A DNA stretch of 47,206 nt from assembly GCA_016293975.1 (NCBI GenBank), contig JAEDCW010000004.1:1-47206 (forward strand). Direction: 5' to 3'. Origin of the DNA: Clostridia bacterium (GTDB lineage Bacteria > Bacillota > Clostridia > Christensenellales > CAG-138). Positions 36,093 through 43,101 of the stretch are shown piece by piece. Every line of letters begins with the position of its first letter. Positions within the stretch are counted from its first letter, which is position 1. A model generated the notes under the pieces. That model made no database searches, had not been told where the DNA came from, and was given only the letters and a program-made list of their open reading frames with translations. A program made the translations under genes and the position numbers.

Positions 36093-36825
36093 ATCTCCGT
36101 TGCTTCTACACGAGAATACATTACAGCTACTGCGTCTGGCAAAGGATGGGGATGAGACGGCAAGGGATGCGCTCGTAAGAAGCAATATCGCACTGGTGAA
36201 GTCGATTGTAAAGAAGTACATCAACAGAGGTGTAGAGTACGACGACCTCGTACAGATAGGCTCAATGGGGCTTGTGAAGGCGATCAACAACTATAGCTTC
36301 GAGTACGATGTGCGCTTTTCTACATACGCCGTGCCTATGATTGCCGGAGAAATTAAGCGTTTTCTCAGGGACGACGGAATGGTAAAGGTGAGCAGAAGTT
36401 TAAAGGAACTTTCATCGCTTGCCATGGCGGCACAGGAAAGACTGTCGCTTAAACTTGGCAGGGAAGCGAGAATTGGCGAGATTGCCATAGAGCTTGGCGT
36501 CGAGGAAGAATCTATAGTAATGGCGCTTGAAGCCGCACGCCCGCACAGGTCGCTGTATGAGCCTGCATTCGGAGACGAGACGGAGAGCTGTATAATCGAC
36601 AGAATTGAGGATCTCAACGAGGATGGCGTAAATACGGTAGTCAACAGGTTACTTCTCAAAGAGCTGATAAGTAATCTCGAACCTCGTGAGCGTCAGCTCA
36701 TAGTTCTGCGTTATTTTAAAAACAAGACTCAGACGGAGACAGCAGCCACGTTGGGTGTATCACAGGTGCAGGTGTCGCGCCTTGAGAGCAAGATACTCAA
36801 AAAGATGAAGGATGCCGCAAAATGA
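36082..36825 (+). CDS. sigF: RNA polymerase sigma factor SigF (forespore)
   Basis: This 247-residue sigma-70 family protein directs early forespore transcription. Region 2 is ALVKSIVKKYINRGVEYDDLVQIGSMGLVKAINNY followed by FSTYAVPMIAGEIKRFLRDD. Region 4 is EPRERQLIVLRYFKNKTQTETAATLGVSQVQVSRLE. It may start at 36082 or at the next codon, 36085. Its presence with spoIIAA and spoIIAB shows that the organism carries core endospore genes. Confidence 0.96.
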   Translation: MMSESPLLLHENTLQLLRLAKDGDETARDALVRSNIALVKSIVKKYINRGVEYDDLVQIGSMGLVKAINNYSFEYDVRFSTYAVPMIAGEIKRFLRDDGMVKVSRSLKELSSLAMAAQERLSLKLGREARIGEIAIELGVEEESIVMALEAARPHRSLYEPAFGDETESCIIDRIEDLNEDGVNTVVNRLLLKELISNLEPRERQLIVLRYFKNKTQTETAATLGVSQVQVSRLESKILKKMKDAAK

Positions 36826-36840
36826 CTAAATAAGACTTAT

Positions 36841-36880
36841 GAAAAACCCTCTGACGGGATATGCCGCCGGAGGGTTTTTA
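36841..36880. terminator. Intrinsic terminator after sigF
   Basis: AAAAACCCTC pairs with GAGGGTTTTT around an inner CGG/CCG stem. A/T runs on both sides make it bidirectional, and it separates sigF from the convergent mntP. Confidence 0.85.
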
Positions 36881-36909
36881 AGTCTATATTAAAGCTCATT
36901 TAGAAGCTA

Positions 36910-37482
36910 TCATAACAACTCCAAATGCTCAATAAGTATCTTGACTCCGATTGCGATAAGAACGAGTCCTGCAATGAGCTTTGAACGCTTCTGGAAAAAC
37001 TCACCCAGTTTTTTACCGAGGAATGCACCAACAGAGGAGAGTGCAAAGGCAATGATTCCGATTATTGTAAATGCAAACCATATCTTGCCAGTGCTCATCT
37101 CAAGGCTAGCAAAGCTTATGCCAACTGCGAGTGCATCGATACTCGTGGCAATCGCCATGACGATAAGTGTCCAGAATGTAAACGGGTCTGATTTTACATC
37201 ATCTTCCACTTTGGAAAGGGACTCGAATACGAGTTTACCGCCAAGGAAACCAAGTAGGCCGCATGCAATCCAATGGTCGAATGCTTCTATGTATACACTG
37301 AAAGTTTGCCCCAGAAGCCATCCGAGAAACGGCATTATGAACTGAAATGCACCGAACAGGAATGCCATAAGCAGTACCTTGCGCGTCTGAAGCCTTTTGA
37401 CCGCTATGCCGTTTGTAATACTGACGCACATAGCATCAACAGCAAGCGCAAATGCGGTCAGGACTATAGAAAAACAATCCAT
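36910..37482 (-). CDS. mntP: MntP-type putative manganese efflux pump
   Basis: This 190-residue protein has six membrane helices and the duplicated family motif: FALAVDAMCVSITNG near the N terminus and MAIATSIDALAVGISFA in the second half, each with a conserved Asp. Relatives export Mn(II). The start at 37482 is chosen over an upstream extension because AAGGGG precedes it. A promoter is visible just upstream, but no yybP-ykoY manganese riboswitch is present in the short leader. Confidence 0.88.
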   Translation of the reverse strand: MDCFSIVLTAFALAVDAMCVSITNGIAVKRLQTRKVLLMAFLFGAFQFIMPFLGWLLGQTFSVYIEAFDHWIACGLLGFLGGKLVFESLSKVEDDVKSDPFTFWTLIVMAIATSIDALAVGISFASLEMSTGKIWFAFTIIGIIAFALSSVGAFLGKKLGEFFQKRSKLIAGLVLIAIGVKILIEHLELL

Positions 37483-37510
37483 ATTTACCCCTTTAATCAA
37501 AGTGAGAATT

Positions 37511-37539
37511 ATTCTACCATATATGCTTATGCATGGCAA
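37511..37539 (-). promoter_or_regulatory. Putative promoter of mntP
   Basis: On the minus strand TTGCCA (37539-37534) and TAGAAT (37516-37511) have a 17-base spacer, 29 bases from the start codon. Confidence 0.6.
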
Positions 37540-37607
37540 TCTACTTTCATTTTATCGTAATCGCTGTAAAATGAGTGTAAAATCACTGCGATTTGCATTG
37601 TGTATAT

Positions 37608-38108
37608 CTACAGCTTGTGCTCAAAGTAGCATTGGTCTTGCGAGGGATTTTCGTGTCCGTCATCTGTGTGTGTCAGTACTCCGCCCATACGCTCGTAGAA
37701 ACGAAGTGCGGGTTTATTGTGAACATTACAGGCATTATAAAAGCCACTTTCGCCCATATCCCTGCACATAGAACGGACATAACCCATGATTTGTCTTCCT
37801 ATGCCTTTGCCTCGTGCGGTTGGGAGCAGGTAGAGCGCATTGAGACATAGCGAGTAGTCCTTATATGGCGCATAAGACGGCGTGCCAAAACAGAAGTAGC
37901 CGACAATTTCACCGTCTTGAACGACAAAAAAGAAACGCTTTCCCTTATCACCCAAATCATGCGTATCCTTAATCAAATGAAGCTCCGTATCGTAGTTGTC
38001 AATCATGCTGTCCGGGTATATACCGCGATATGTCGTCTCCCACATCTTTTTCCTTAGCTCAGTAAGTATAGGCGCTTCGAACAATTTTATCGGTCTGAAT
38101 TCAGCCAT
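37608..38108 (-). CDS. GNAT family N-acetyltransferase
   Basis: This 166-residue protein has the GNAT fold. The acetyl-CoA-binding motif A reads LNALYLLPTARGKGIGRQIMGYV, and motif B includes GFYNACNVHNKPALRFYERMGG. The N-terminal WETTYRGIYPDSMID is typical of YitI/PaiA-like members. Its start is three bases after the end of the broken GyrI-like gene, so they once formed an operon. The substrate is unknown. Confidence 0.85.
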   Translation of the reverse strand: MAEFRPIKLFEAPILTELRKKMWETTYRGIYPDSMIDNYDTELHLIKDTHDLGDKGKRFFFVVQDGEIVGYFCFGTPSYAPYKDYSLCLNALYLLPTARGKGIGRQIMGYVRSMCRDMGESGFYNACNVHNKPALRFYERMGGVLTHTDDGHENPSQDQCYFEHKL

Positions 38109-38110
38109 GT

Positions 38111-38749
38111 TTATACCCTCTTAATGGGATGTCTCATTACAGTTTTAAGCCTCTCAGGAGATACCTTGCGAGCATCTGACAGGTATATCTCGTGATGAAG
38201 CCGTGTGTCGCTTATGTCGTTATGTAGCCATTCTCTGTAAGGAACCTGTCCATAATCGCTACGATTGCAGGCTCATCATCATAAGACCCAATATGCATAA
38301 TCTGCACATACAGCCACTCTTTTTTTGTGAGGAACTACGCCGCAGAGCAATCGAGCTTCTTCTTTCTAGTTGCTTGAGAGACAGCCCAGTCAAAATCAGC
38401 TTTATTCACGAAATCTGGGAGCCGTATCACGGATATCCAGTTAAATGTGCTCCTGTTGGAGTAATCGACACCACACACGTTGTTCTGCCACCAAAAGCTC
38501 TCGAGAGGAGGTACTACGTATTCATAATAACCGTCAGTACTCTTGCCGACACAGGGACTCATCTTTATCGTGAAGGCGATTGAGTAAAGTATGTTCAATG
38601 CCTGCGCATATGCGCCGCCCTCCTCGTTTGGGTCTCCGTGCCCACCTAACTGCAATATAGTTCATTGTAGGCACATCGACAATTGCAGGTTTGCATGCAG
38701 GTAAATAGTACTCCTTATATTCTTTTTTGAAGTCGAACGGCACAGACAT
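38111..38749 (-). pseudogene. GyrI-like small-molecule-binding protein gene, three lesions
   Basis: Joining three frames rebuilds a complete protein of about 212 codons. The N-terminal part (MSVPFDFKKEYKEYYLPACKP...MNYIAVR) is in one frame. A one-base insertion near 38644 shifts into the second (GHGDPNEEGGAYAQALNILY...FWWQNNVCGVDYSN...LPDFVNKADFDWA). That part ends at a TAG (38337-38335) where Glu is expected. The frame then continues (VQIMHIGSYDDEPA) to a one-base deletion near 38217-38222, after which the closing DTRLHHEIYLSDARKV...RHPIKRV is read in another frame. It ends three bases before the GNAT gene. Three independent defects indicate a true pseudogene. Confidence 0.85.
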
Positions 38750-38886
38750 CCTCTGTTTTTATCATTATAACACTAAGTATTCCGATGAGAAAACGAAAAA
38801 GCGAGGCAACTCACTCGTGCCTGCGTTGCTAAATCGGCGGACAGATTTCACCGTTTGCGCATCATCAGGGGCACGGCGCATAAGAA

Positions 38887-38912
38887 AAAGGACGGTCATA
38901 CGACCGTCCTTT
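38887..38912 (-). terminator. Intrinsic terminator of the purine permease gene
   Basis: GGACGGTC pairs with GACCGTCC, flanked by AAA/TTT, with a T run on the minus strand, 13 bases after the permease stop codon. Confidence 0.88.
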
Positions 38913-38925
38913 CGGGTTAGTTCGA

Positions 38926-40287
38926 TTACTTTGTGGTGATTGCGAGCAATACGAAGTTCAGAATGAACAGTACTGTCGATACCCACATGATGGGATGGAC
39001 GCTCTTAGCTTCCTTCTTACAGATCTTGGTGATGCAGTAGAAGATGAAGCCTGCTGCAATACCGTAGGAAATGCTGTAGCAGAGAGCCATGAATATACCG
39101 GCAAAGAATGCGGGAACGGCTTCTGTAAGATCTGTCCACTCGATTTCCTTGAAGGATGAGAGCATCATGATACCGACGATTACAAGCGCGGGAGCGGTTG
39201 CAGCCGAGGGGATAGCACTTACGAATGATGCGAGGAATGCACTGGCGGCAAAGAGCAGTGCTACGACTACGCTTGTCAGACCTGTGCGTCCGCCTGCACC
39301 TATACCTGCTGCGCTTTCAACGTACGTTGTGGTGTTAGATGTACCAAAGATAGCACCGATAGAAGTTGCTGTTGCGTCTGCAAACAGAGCCTTATCCATC
39401 TTGGACTTGAAGCCTGCACCGGATTCCATTGCCTTCTCGTCTTCTTCGCTGAATATACCGCTACGACGGCCTGTGCCGATGAATGTACCGATTGTATCGA
39501 ACGTATCGGAAAGGCTAAATGCAAATATCGTGATAAGAACGAGAGGGAGCTTTGTGAGGTCGGTGAACAGGGAAGGAAGACCTGCTTCGGTAAATATTGC
39601 GCCGAATGTTGTGGGCAGTGAAGCGCAAGCCTCTGTGAAGCTTACGGTTTCCTGTGCTGTTGTAACACCCATAGGGATACCGATAAGTGTTGTTACGATG
39701 ATGCTGATGAGGATAGCACCCTTAACCTTGAGAAGCTGAAGCACTATGATGAGTGCTAAGCCGATGAGGAAGAGCCACAATGAGGGCGTATTCAGAATTG
39801 AAAGAGCGGGTACGCCGGCACCAAAGTTGACGAAACCGACATTGAGGATACCGATATAAGCAATGAATATACCGATACCGCCGCCAATGGCGTTCTGGAG
39901 ACTCTTTGGGATAGCCTTGATGATTGACTTACGAATCTTTGTGACTGTAATCAAAATGTTGATAAGACCACAGATGAATACCATCGAAAGAGCCTGCTGC
40001 CATGTGAATCCGAGACCAAAGCAAACCGTGTATACGAAGAATGCATTAAGTCCCATACCGGGAGCCTGAGCATACGGAACGTTTGCAACAAGACCCATGA
40101 CGAGTGTACCGATAATCGATGCAATAATCGTTGCAAGGAATACCGCGCCCCATTCCATGCCAGACTGACTGAGAATGCTGGGATTGACGGCAATGATGTA
40201 TGCCATCGCGAAGAACGTCGTGATACCAGCTACTACTTCTGTAGAGAACTTGGTACCGTTAGCTTTTAACTTAAACAGCTTATCCAT
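38926..40287 (-). CDS. NCS2/AzgA-type purine (guanine/hypoxanthine) permease
   Basis: This 453-residue transporter has about 12-14 membrane helices. AzgA-subfamily features are TFFAMAYIIAVNPSIL near the start, APGMGLNAFFVYTVCF, FSLSDTFDTIGTFIGTGRRSG and GTSNTTTYVESAAGIGAGGRTGLTS. Relatives (PbuG/PbuO, AdeQ/GhxP) import guanine, hypoxanthine or adenine with protons. The start at 40287 follows GGGAGGAAA. A guanine riboswitch with a terminator lies upstream, so expression should fall when guanine is plentiful, which supports guanine or hypoxanthine as the substrate. Confidence 0.93.
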   Translation of the reverse strand: MDKLFKLKANGTKFSTEVVAGITTFFAMAYIIAVNPSILSQSGMEWGAVFLATIIASIIGTLVMGLVANVPYAQAPGMGLNAFFVYTVCFGLGFTWQQALSMVFICGLINILITVTKIRKSIIKAIPKSLQNAIGGGIGIFIAYIGILNVGFVNFGAGVPALSILNTPSLWLFLIGLALIIVLQLLKVKGAILISIIVTTLIGIPMGVTTAQETVSFTEACASLPTTFGAIFTEAGLPSLFTDLTKLPLVLITIFAFSLSDTFDTIGTFIGTGRRSGIFSEEDEKAMESGAGFKSKMDKALFADATATSIGAIFGTSNTTTYVESAAGIGAGGRTGLTSVVVALLFAASAFLASFVSAIPSAATAPALVIVGIMMLSSFKEIEWTDLTEAVPAFFAGIFMALCYSISYGIAAGFIFYCITKICKKEAKSVHPIMWVSTVLFILNFVLLAITTK

Positions 40288-40335
40288 GATTTCCTCCCAA
40301 ATTTTTATATAGTAAGCGTTTCCGCACACTATTTT

Positions 40336-40367
40336 AAAAAAGAACGACGACAGCAAACATCGCCGTT
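40336..40367 (-). terminator. Riboswitch expression-platform terminator
   Basis: Directly after the guanine aptamer on the minus strand, AACGGCGAT and GTCGTCGTT pair (with G-U; 40367-40343), followed by a run of T residues (to 40336). Termination here would stop transcription before the permease gene. Confidence 0.75.
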
Positions 40368-40372
40368 ACCAA

Positions 40373-40437
40373 TCCAATAGTCGTCCTTTTACGGTGGACG
40401 GTAGGGACCCGTGACCATATTACACGGTTATATTGGC
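40373..40437 (-). promoter_or_regulatory. Guanine (purine class) riboswitch aptamer
   Basis: On the minus strand the P1 strands are CCAATA and TATTGG. Conserved core stretches follow purine-aptamer order: TATAACC, then AATATGG after P2, a CCCTACCG loop segment, ACCGTAAA, and GACTAT before the P1 3' strand. The Watson-Crick base position in GACTAT is C, which is guanine-type; adenine aptamers have T. A terminator follows, so guanine should switch the downstream permease off. Confidence 0.92.
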
Positions 40438-40497
40438 AACTCACATAAGGAGAATTGGCTGAACCGGCCATCCTCAGACTCTATGAACCACACGGTT

Positions 40498-40526
40498 ATT
40501 TTACATTTAATTCATATATTTGTCAA
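40498..40526 (-). promoter_or_regulatory. Promoter of the riboswitch-permease unit
   Basis: On the minus strand TTGACA (40526-40521) and TAAAAT (40503-40498) have a 17-base spacer. This puts the transcription start near 40490, about 53 bases before the aptamer. Confidence 0.8.
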
Positions 40527-41042
40527 TATTGACTACGCAATTTATATATAAATATGCAAAAATAACGTTTGACACTGTCTAAACGGTACCTTTCTGGGAT
40601 GTTTTCGGGGCATTTTAAAAAATACCGCTCCCGGATGGGTTTCGATATCTACATTATATATATTTAACCAGTGAAAGGTATATGTGTGGTGAAACCGAAG
40701 AATAAACGAAAAACGTGTCGCATAGGCGTTGTACGGTACTTGCTACAGTTGGTAGATCTCGCGCTTGTATGATGCGAGTTGTGATTTTATCCTTCAGAAT
40801 TGTTTCCAATGAAATGTGACGTCACATGCACAGCATATAGGCTTGGTGTATAATACTTGCGGATTTAGTCCACACATTTAACCTGCTCATGTTTTGTGGG
40901 TATGGTTGATTAAAAACCCCCGTTGTCATGGGACTCACGGCATGCTTTTGTTTTTCCTTGTATTCAAACCAAGGCGGCAGAACAAACGAGCTATGCCCAA
41001 TGAGATTTTTAATAGAATACAAGCCAAGGATATTGACGCGAT
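40527..41042. other. 516-base gap without a recognised gene
   Basis: No supported coding region is seen. It contains a perfect 14-bp palindrome at 40814-40827 (ATGTGAC/GTCACAT) and a TATAAT at 40849-40854, 194 bases before the GNAT gene. Either a long 5' leader or a small RNA is possible. Confidence 0.4.
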
Positions 41043-41522
41043 ATGAGTTATAAGTTGTACAACATTAATGAAATACCTCAAAGAAAGGAGGACGCCTGCG
41101 CCTGGTTTAGCAGTAAGTTTGGCATCCCGTACTCAGCGTATATGAAAAACATGGATGATTGTCTGAGGGGTGAGAAGGCTGTTCCCCAATGGTATGTGGC
41201 GATAGAAAACGACAGAATTATCGGCGGCTTGGGTGTGATAGAAAATGACTTTCACATGCGAGTCGATCTGACGCCGAATGTCTGTGCCGTTTATGTGGAG
41301 GAAGACAGACGTTGTAGAGGAATTGCCAGGGAAATGCTGCAATATGTTTGTGAGGATATGGAAAGACGCGGCATCAAAACGCTGTACCTGGTTACCGACC
41401 ACACGTCGTTTTATGAACGCTGCGGGTGGAAGTTTTTTTGCATGGTCAAGGAAGAAGGCTTTGAGCATGAAACGCGAATGTACGTGCATACGCAAACGGA
41501 AAATGACGTAAGGACCCCATAA
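41043..41522 (+). CDS. GNAT family N-acetyltransferase
   Basis: This 159-residue protein has the GNAT fold. Motif A is VCAVYVEEDRRCRGIAREMLQYV, with the acetyl-CoA loop RRCRGIA, and motif B includes LYLVTDHTSFYERCGWKFF. The overall pattern resembles small GNATs found beside transporters. Its 3' end overlaps the remnant of an ABC ATPase gene, which suggests an old operon. The ribosome-binding site before the ATG is weak. The substrate is unknown. Confidence 0.82.
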   Translation: MSYKLYNINEIPQRKEDACAWFSSKFGIPYSAYMKNMDDCLRGEKAVPQWYVAIENDRIIGGLGVIENDFHMRVDLTPNVCAVYVEEDRRCRGIAREMLQYVCEDMERRGIKTLYLVTDHTSFYERCGWKFFCMVKEEGFEHETRMYVHTQTENDVRTP

Positions 41523-41745
41523 TCAAGATCGATGCTTTGAACAAATCTTTTGGTGATGTTCATGCGGTAAAGGACATGAGCCTACAGACGCAAAAGGACG
41601 AGCAATGAGCCTTTCTTTGGGTCAATGGTGCAGGAAGGCGCATTACAATCAATTATGTGCGGACAACTATCGAAACAGTGGAAGCGTGGGAATCTGCGGA
41701 CACAGTTTCGACAACCCCATGATTGCCAAGAATGGGTGCCCACAT
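41519..41745 (+). pseudogene. Remnant of an ABC transporter ATP-binding gene
   Basis: The first frame reads IIKIDALNKSFGDVHAVKDMSL, the standard beginning of an ABC ATPase. A TGA follows about 20 bases later where the Walker region should come. NGAG survives, then a frameshift leads to QSIMCGQLSK and another to SVGICGHSFDN, the segments expected just after Walker A. The signature, Walker B and C-terminal parts are missing; the sequence stops at the DtxR gene end. This is a 5' fragment in decay. Confidence 0.7.
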
Positions 41746-41754
41746 GTATAAGTA

Positions 41755-42129
41755 TTATTTATCGGAATATTTATGAGAATGCTTTTTTAGCGCTTCAAAG
41801 GTCTCATCGCTGATGTCGTGTTCGATTTTGCAGGCATCTTCAACGGCAGTTTCTTTGCTGACACCGAGGCGTACGAGAAAATCTGCAAGTAAGGTATGCT
41901 TTTCGTAGATTTTTTCGGCAATCTCTAAACCTGAGTCGGTAAGCGACAAATATCCGTCCTTATCCACGACAACATAGCCGCCGTTTTTAAGAATGCCGAC
42001 AGCGCGACTTACGCTGGGTTTTGAATAACCCATGTGTTCACACACATCGATTGAACGGATAGAGCTACTCTTTTTTGACAATACGTAGATTGCCTCAAGA
42101 TACATTTCTCCTGATTCCTGCAGATGCAT
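41755..42129 (-). CDS. DtxR/MntR-family metal-dependent regulator
   Basis: This is a 124-residue winged-helix regulator. The N-terminal domain reads ESGEMYLEAIYVL...VCEHMGYSKPSVSRAVGILKNGGYV, and the dimerisation helices include HTLLADFLVRLGVSKETAVEDACKIEHDISDE with the expected metal-binding Glu, Cys and His. There is no C-terminal SH3 domain, as in MntR-size members. It lies beside and is divergent from the feo operon, whose leader carries repeated GTTAGC-N4-GCTAAC dyads. Those dyads resemble the core of the DtxR/IdeR site (a TTAGG-type palindrome with TTAGCCTAA). It is therefore the likely iron-responsive repressor. Confidence 0.88.
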   Translation of the reverse strand: MHLQESGEMYLEAIYVLSKKSSSIRSIDVCEHMGYSKPSVSRAVGILKNGGYVVVDKDGYLSLTDSGLEIAEKIYEKHTLLADFLVRLGVSKETAVEDACKIEHDISDETFEALKKHSHKYSDK

Positions 42130-42171
42130 ACCGTACCTCCTTGTCTGAAGTGGTGATTCAGCGAGATAGAA

Positions 42172-42185
42172 GCTGATAGATCAGC
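42172..42185. promoter_or_regulatory. Palindrome at the dtxR-like promoter
   Basis: GCTGATAGATCAGC is a perfect 6-bp-arm dyad next to a minus-strand promoter (TTGACT 42212-42207, TAACGC 42189-42184). It sits at the likely start of transcription of the regulator gene and might be an autoregulatory site, though it differs from the feo dyads. Confidence 0.45.
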
Positions 42186-42367
42186 GTTAGAATACCACAT
42201 TTTTTTAGTCAAAGCAAGGTTTATTCACTTGGAAAGGCTAGACACAAAACCGAAAATGCCATATGATTCAAAGCTTTATCAGAACTTATCTGACTTGCAT
42301 GATAAGGAGGTTAACATACTCTGAGAAGATGACTGCTTAATAAACCAAACCTTAACTAAAATCCTTG

Positions 42368-42396
42368 TTGACAAAATAAATCTTTATAGATATAAT
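42368..42396 (+). promoter_or_regulatory. Perfect consensus promoter of the feo operon
   Basis: TTGACA (42368-42373) and TATAAT (42391-42396) with a 17-base spacer. The first operator dyad begins 8 bases after the -10, at the expected start of transcription. Confidence 0.9.
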
Positions 42397-42404
42397 CGTA
42401 TATG

Positions 42405-42420
42405 GTTAGCAGAGGCTAAC
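42405..42420. promoter_or_regulatory. feo operator dyad 1
   Basis: GTTAGC-AGAG-GCTAAC. First of three identical-arm palindromes spaced 34 bp centre to centre, starting at the transcription start of the feo operon. Confidence 0.85.
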
Positions 42421-42438
42421 TTATATTTAAGACACGCG

Positions 42439-42454
42439 GTTAGCGGATGCTAAC
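42439..42454. promoter_or_regulatory. feo operator dyad 2
   Basis: GTTAGC-GGAT-GCTAAC, extended by one more matching pair on each side (G...C). Centre lies 34 bp after dyad 1. Confidence 0.85.
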
Positions 42455-42472
42455 CGTAATTAAAGACGCATA

Positions 42473-42488
42473 GTTAGCTAATGCTAAC
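42473..42488. promoter_or_regulatory. feo operator dyad 3
   Basis: GTTAGC-TAAT-GCTAAC, extended to TAGTTAGC/GCTAACTA. Centre lies 34 bp after dyad 2 and 52 bases before feoA. Confidence 0.85.
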
Positions 42489-42532
42489 TATAAAAATGAT
42501 TTGTAGAACAAAAAAAGAAGGGATGTAACACG

Positions 42533-42742
42533 ATGCCGCTTACACTTGCAGCAGTAGGAGAAGAGAACATCATTAAAAGAATCTGGGGAAAGCAGGAAGT
42601 CAAAGCTCACCTCGAAAATCTCGGTTTTGTTGTGGGAGGGGCCGTTACGATAATCAATACCATCGGCGGCAATGTCATTGTTAATGTTAAAGAATCCCGC
42701 ATTGCTATCAGTAAGGAAATGGCGCAGAGGATCATGATCTGA
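42533..42742 (+). CDS. feoA: FeoA family protein (first copy)
   Basis: This 69-residue SH3-like protein of the ferrous iron uptake system starts MPLTLAAVGEENIIKRIWGKQEVKAHLENLGFVVGG and contains VTIINTIGGNVIVNVKESRIAISKEMA, all typical of FeoA. FeoA is thought to interact with FeoB. First gene of the operon under the operator array. A second, different feoA follows. Confidence 0.92.
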   Translation: MPLTLAAVGEENIIKRIWGKQEVKAHLENLGFVVGGAVTIINTIGGNVIVNVKESRIAISKEMAQRIMI

Positions 42743-42792
42743 TTTTCTACGGCAGTTTAGCTTAAGTACATTTTTGAAGGAGGATAACAGAC

Positions 42793-43014
42793 ATGAAAAC
42801 GCTAAAACAGGCAAAGGTGGGTGATACGGTCAATGTCGTAAAGCTTCACGGAGAGGGAGCGATCAAACGCCGCATTATGGATATGGGTCTGACCAAAGGT
42901 GTGGAGGTACATGTCCGAAAGGCAGCGCCTTTCGGCGACCCGATTGAAGTTACCGTCCGTGGGTATGAGCTTTCCCTTCGCAAAGAAGACGCGGAAATGA
43001 TTGAAATAGAGTAA
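42793..43014 (+). CDS. feoA: FeoA family protein (second copy)
   Basis: This 73-residue protein has the same SH3-like fold but a different sequence from the first copy: MKTLKQAKVGDTVNVVKLHGEGAIKRRIMDMGLTKGVEVHVRKAAPFGDPIEVTVRGYELSLRKEDA. It resembles the most common FeoA type. A GGAGGA site precedes it. Two FeoA proteins per FeoB operon are common in clostridia and may form a heteromer. Confidence 0.95.
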   Translation: MKTLKQAKVGDTVNVVKLHGEGAIKRRIMDMGLTKGVEVHVRKAAPFGDPIEVTVRGYELSLRKEDAEMIEIE

Positions 43015-43064
43015 GAGTAAACGGACTCAGGGGAAAAGATTGCCCCGTATTTTTTAAAACATTG

Positions 43065-43080
43065 GTTAGCAATTGCTAAC
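43065..43080. promoter_or_regulatory. feo operator dyad 4, upstream of feoB
   Basis: GTTAGC-AATT-GCTAAC, same arms as the three leader dyads, 22 bases before the feoB start. A weak hairpin with GGGG/CCCC arms followed by T residues (43031-43056) lies just before it. Confidence 0.8.
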
Positions 43081-43101
43081 TGAGAAAGCGAGGAATGACT
43101 T

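Noticed and set aside
37483..37600. Manganese (yybP-ykoY) riboswitch before mntP
   Set aside because: The leader from the visible promoter is only about 25 bases and shows none of the conserved loops.
40822..41022. 66-residue frame on the minus strand between the permease and GNAT genes
   Set aside because: It has no ribosome-binding site, family resemblance or context; it is likely chance.
42230..42366. Possible gene remnant before the feo promoter
   Set aside because: A short run reading KMPYDSKLYQNLSDLHDKEVNIL looks coding-like but is ended by a stop, has no recognised family and is too short to call.
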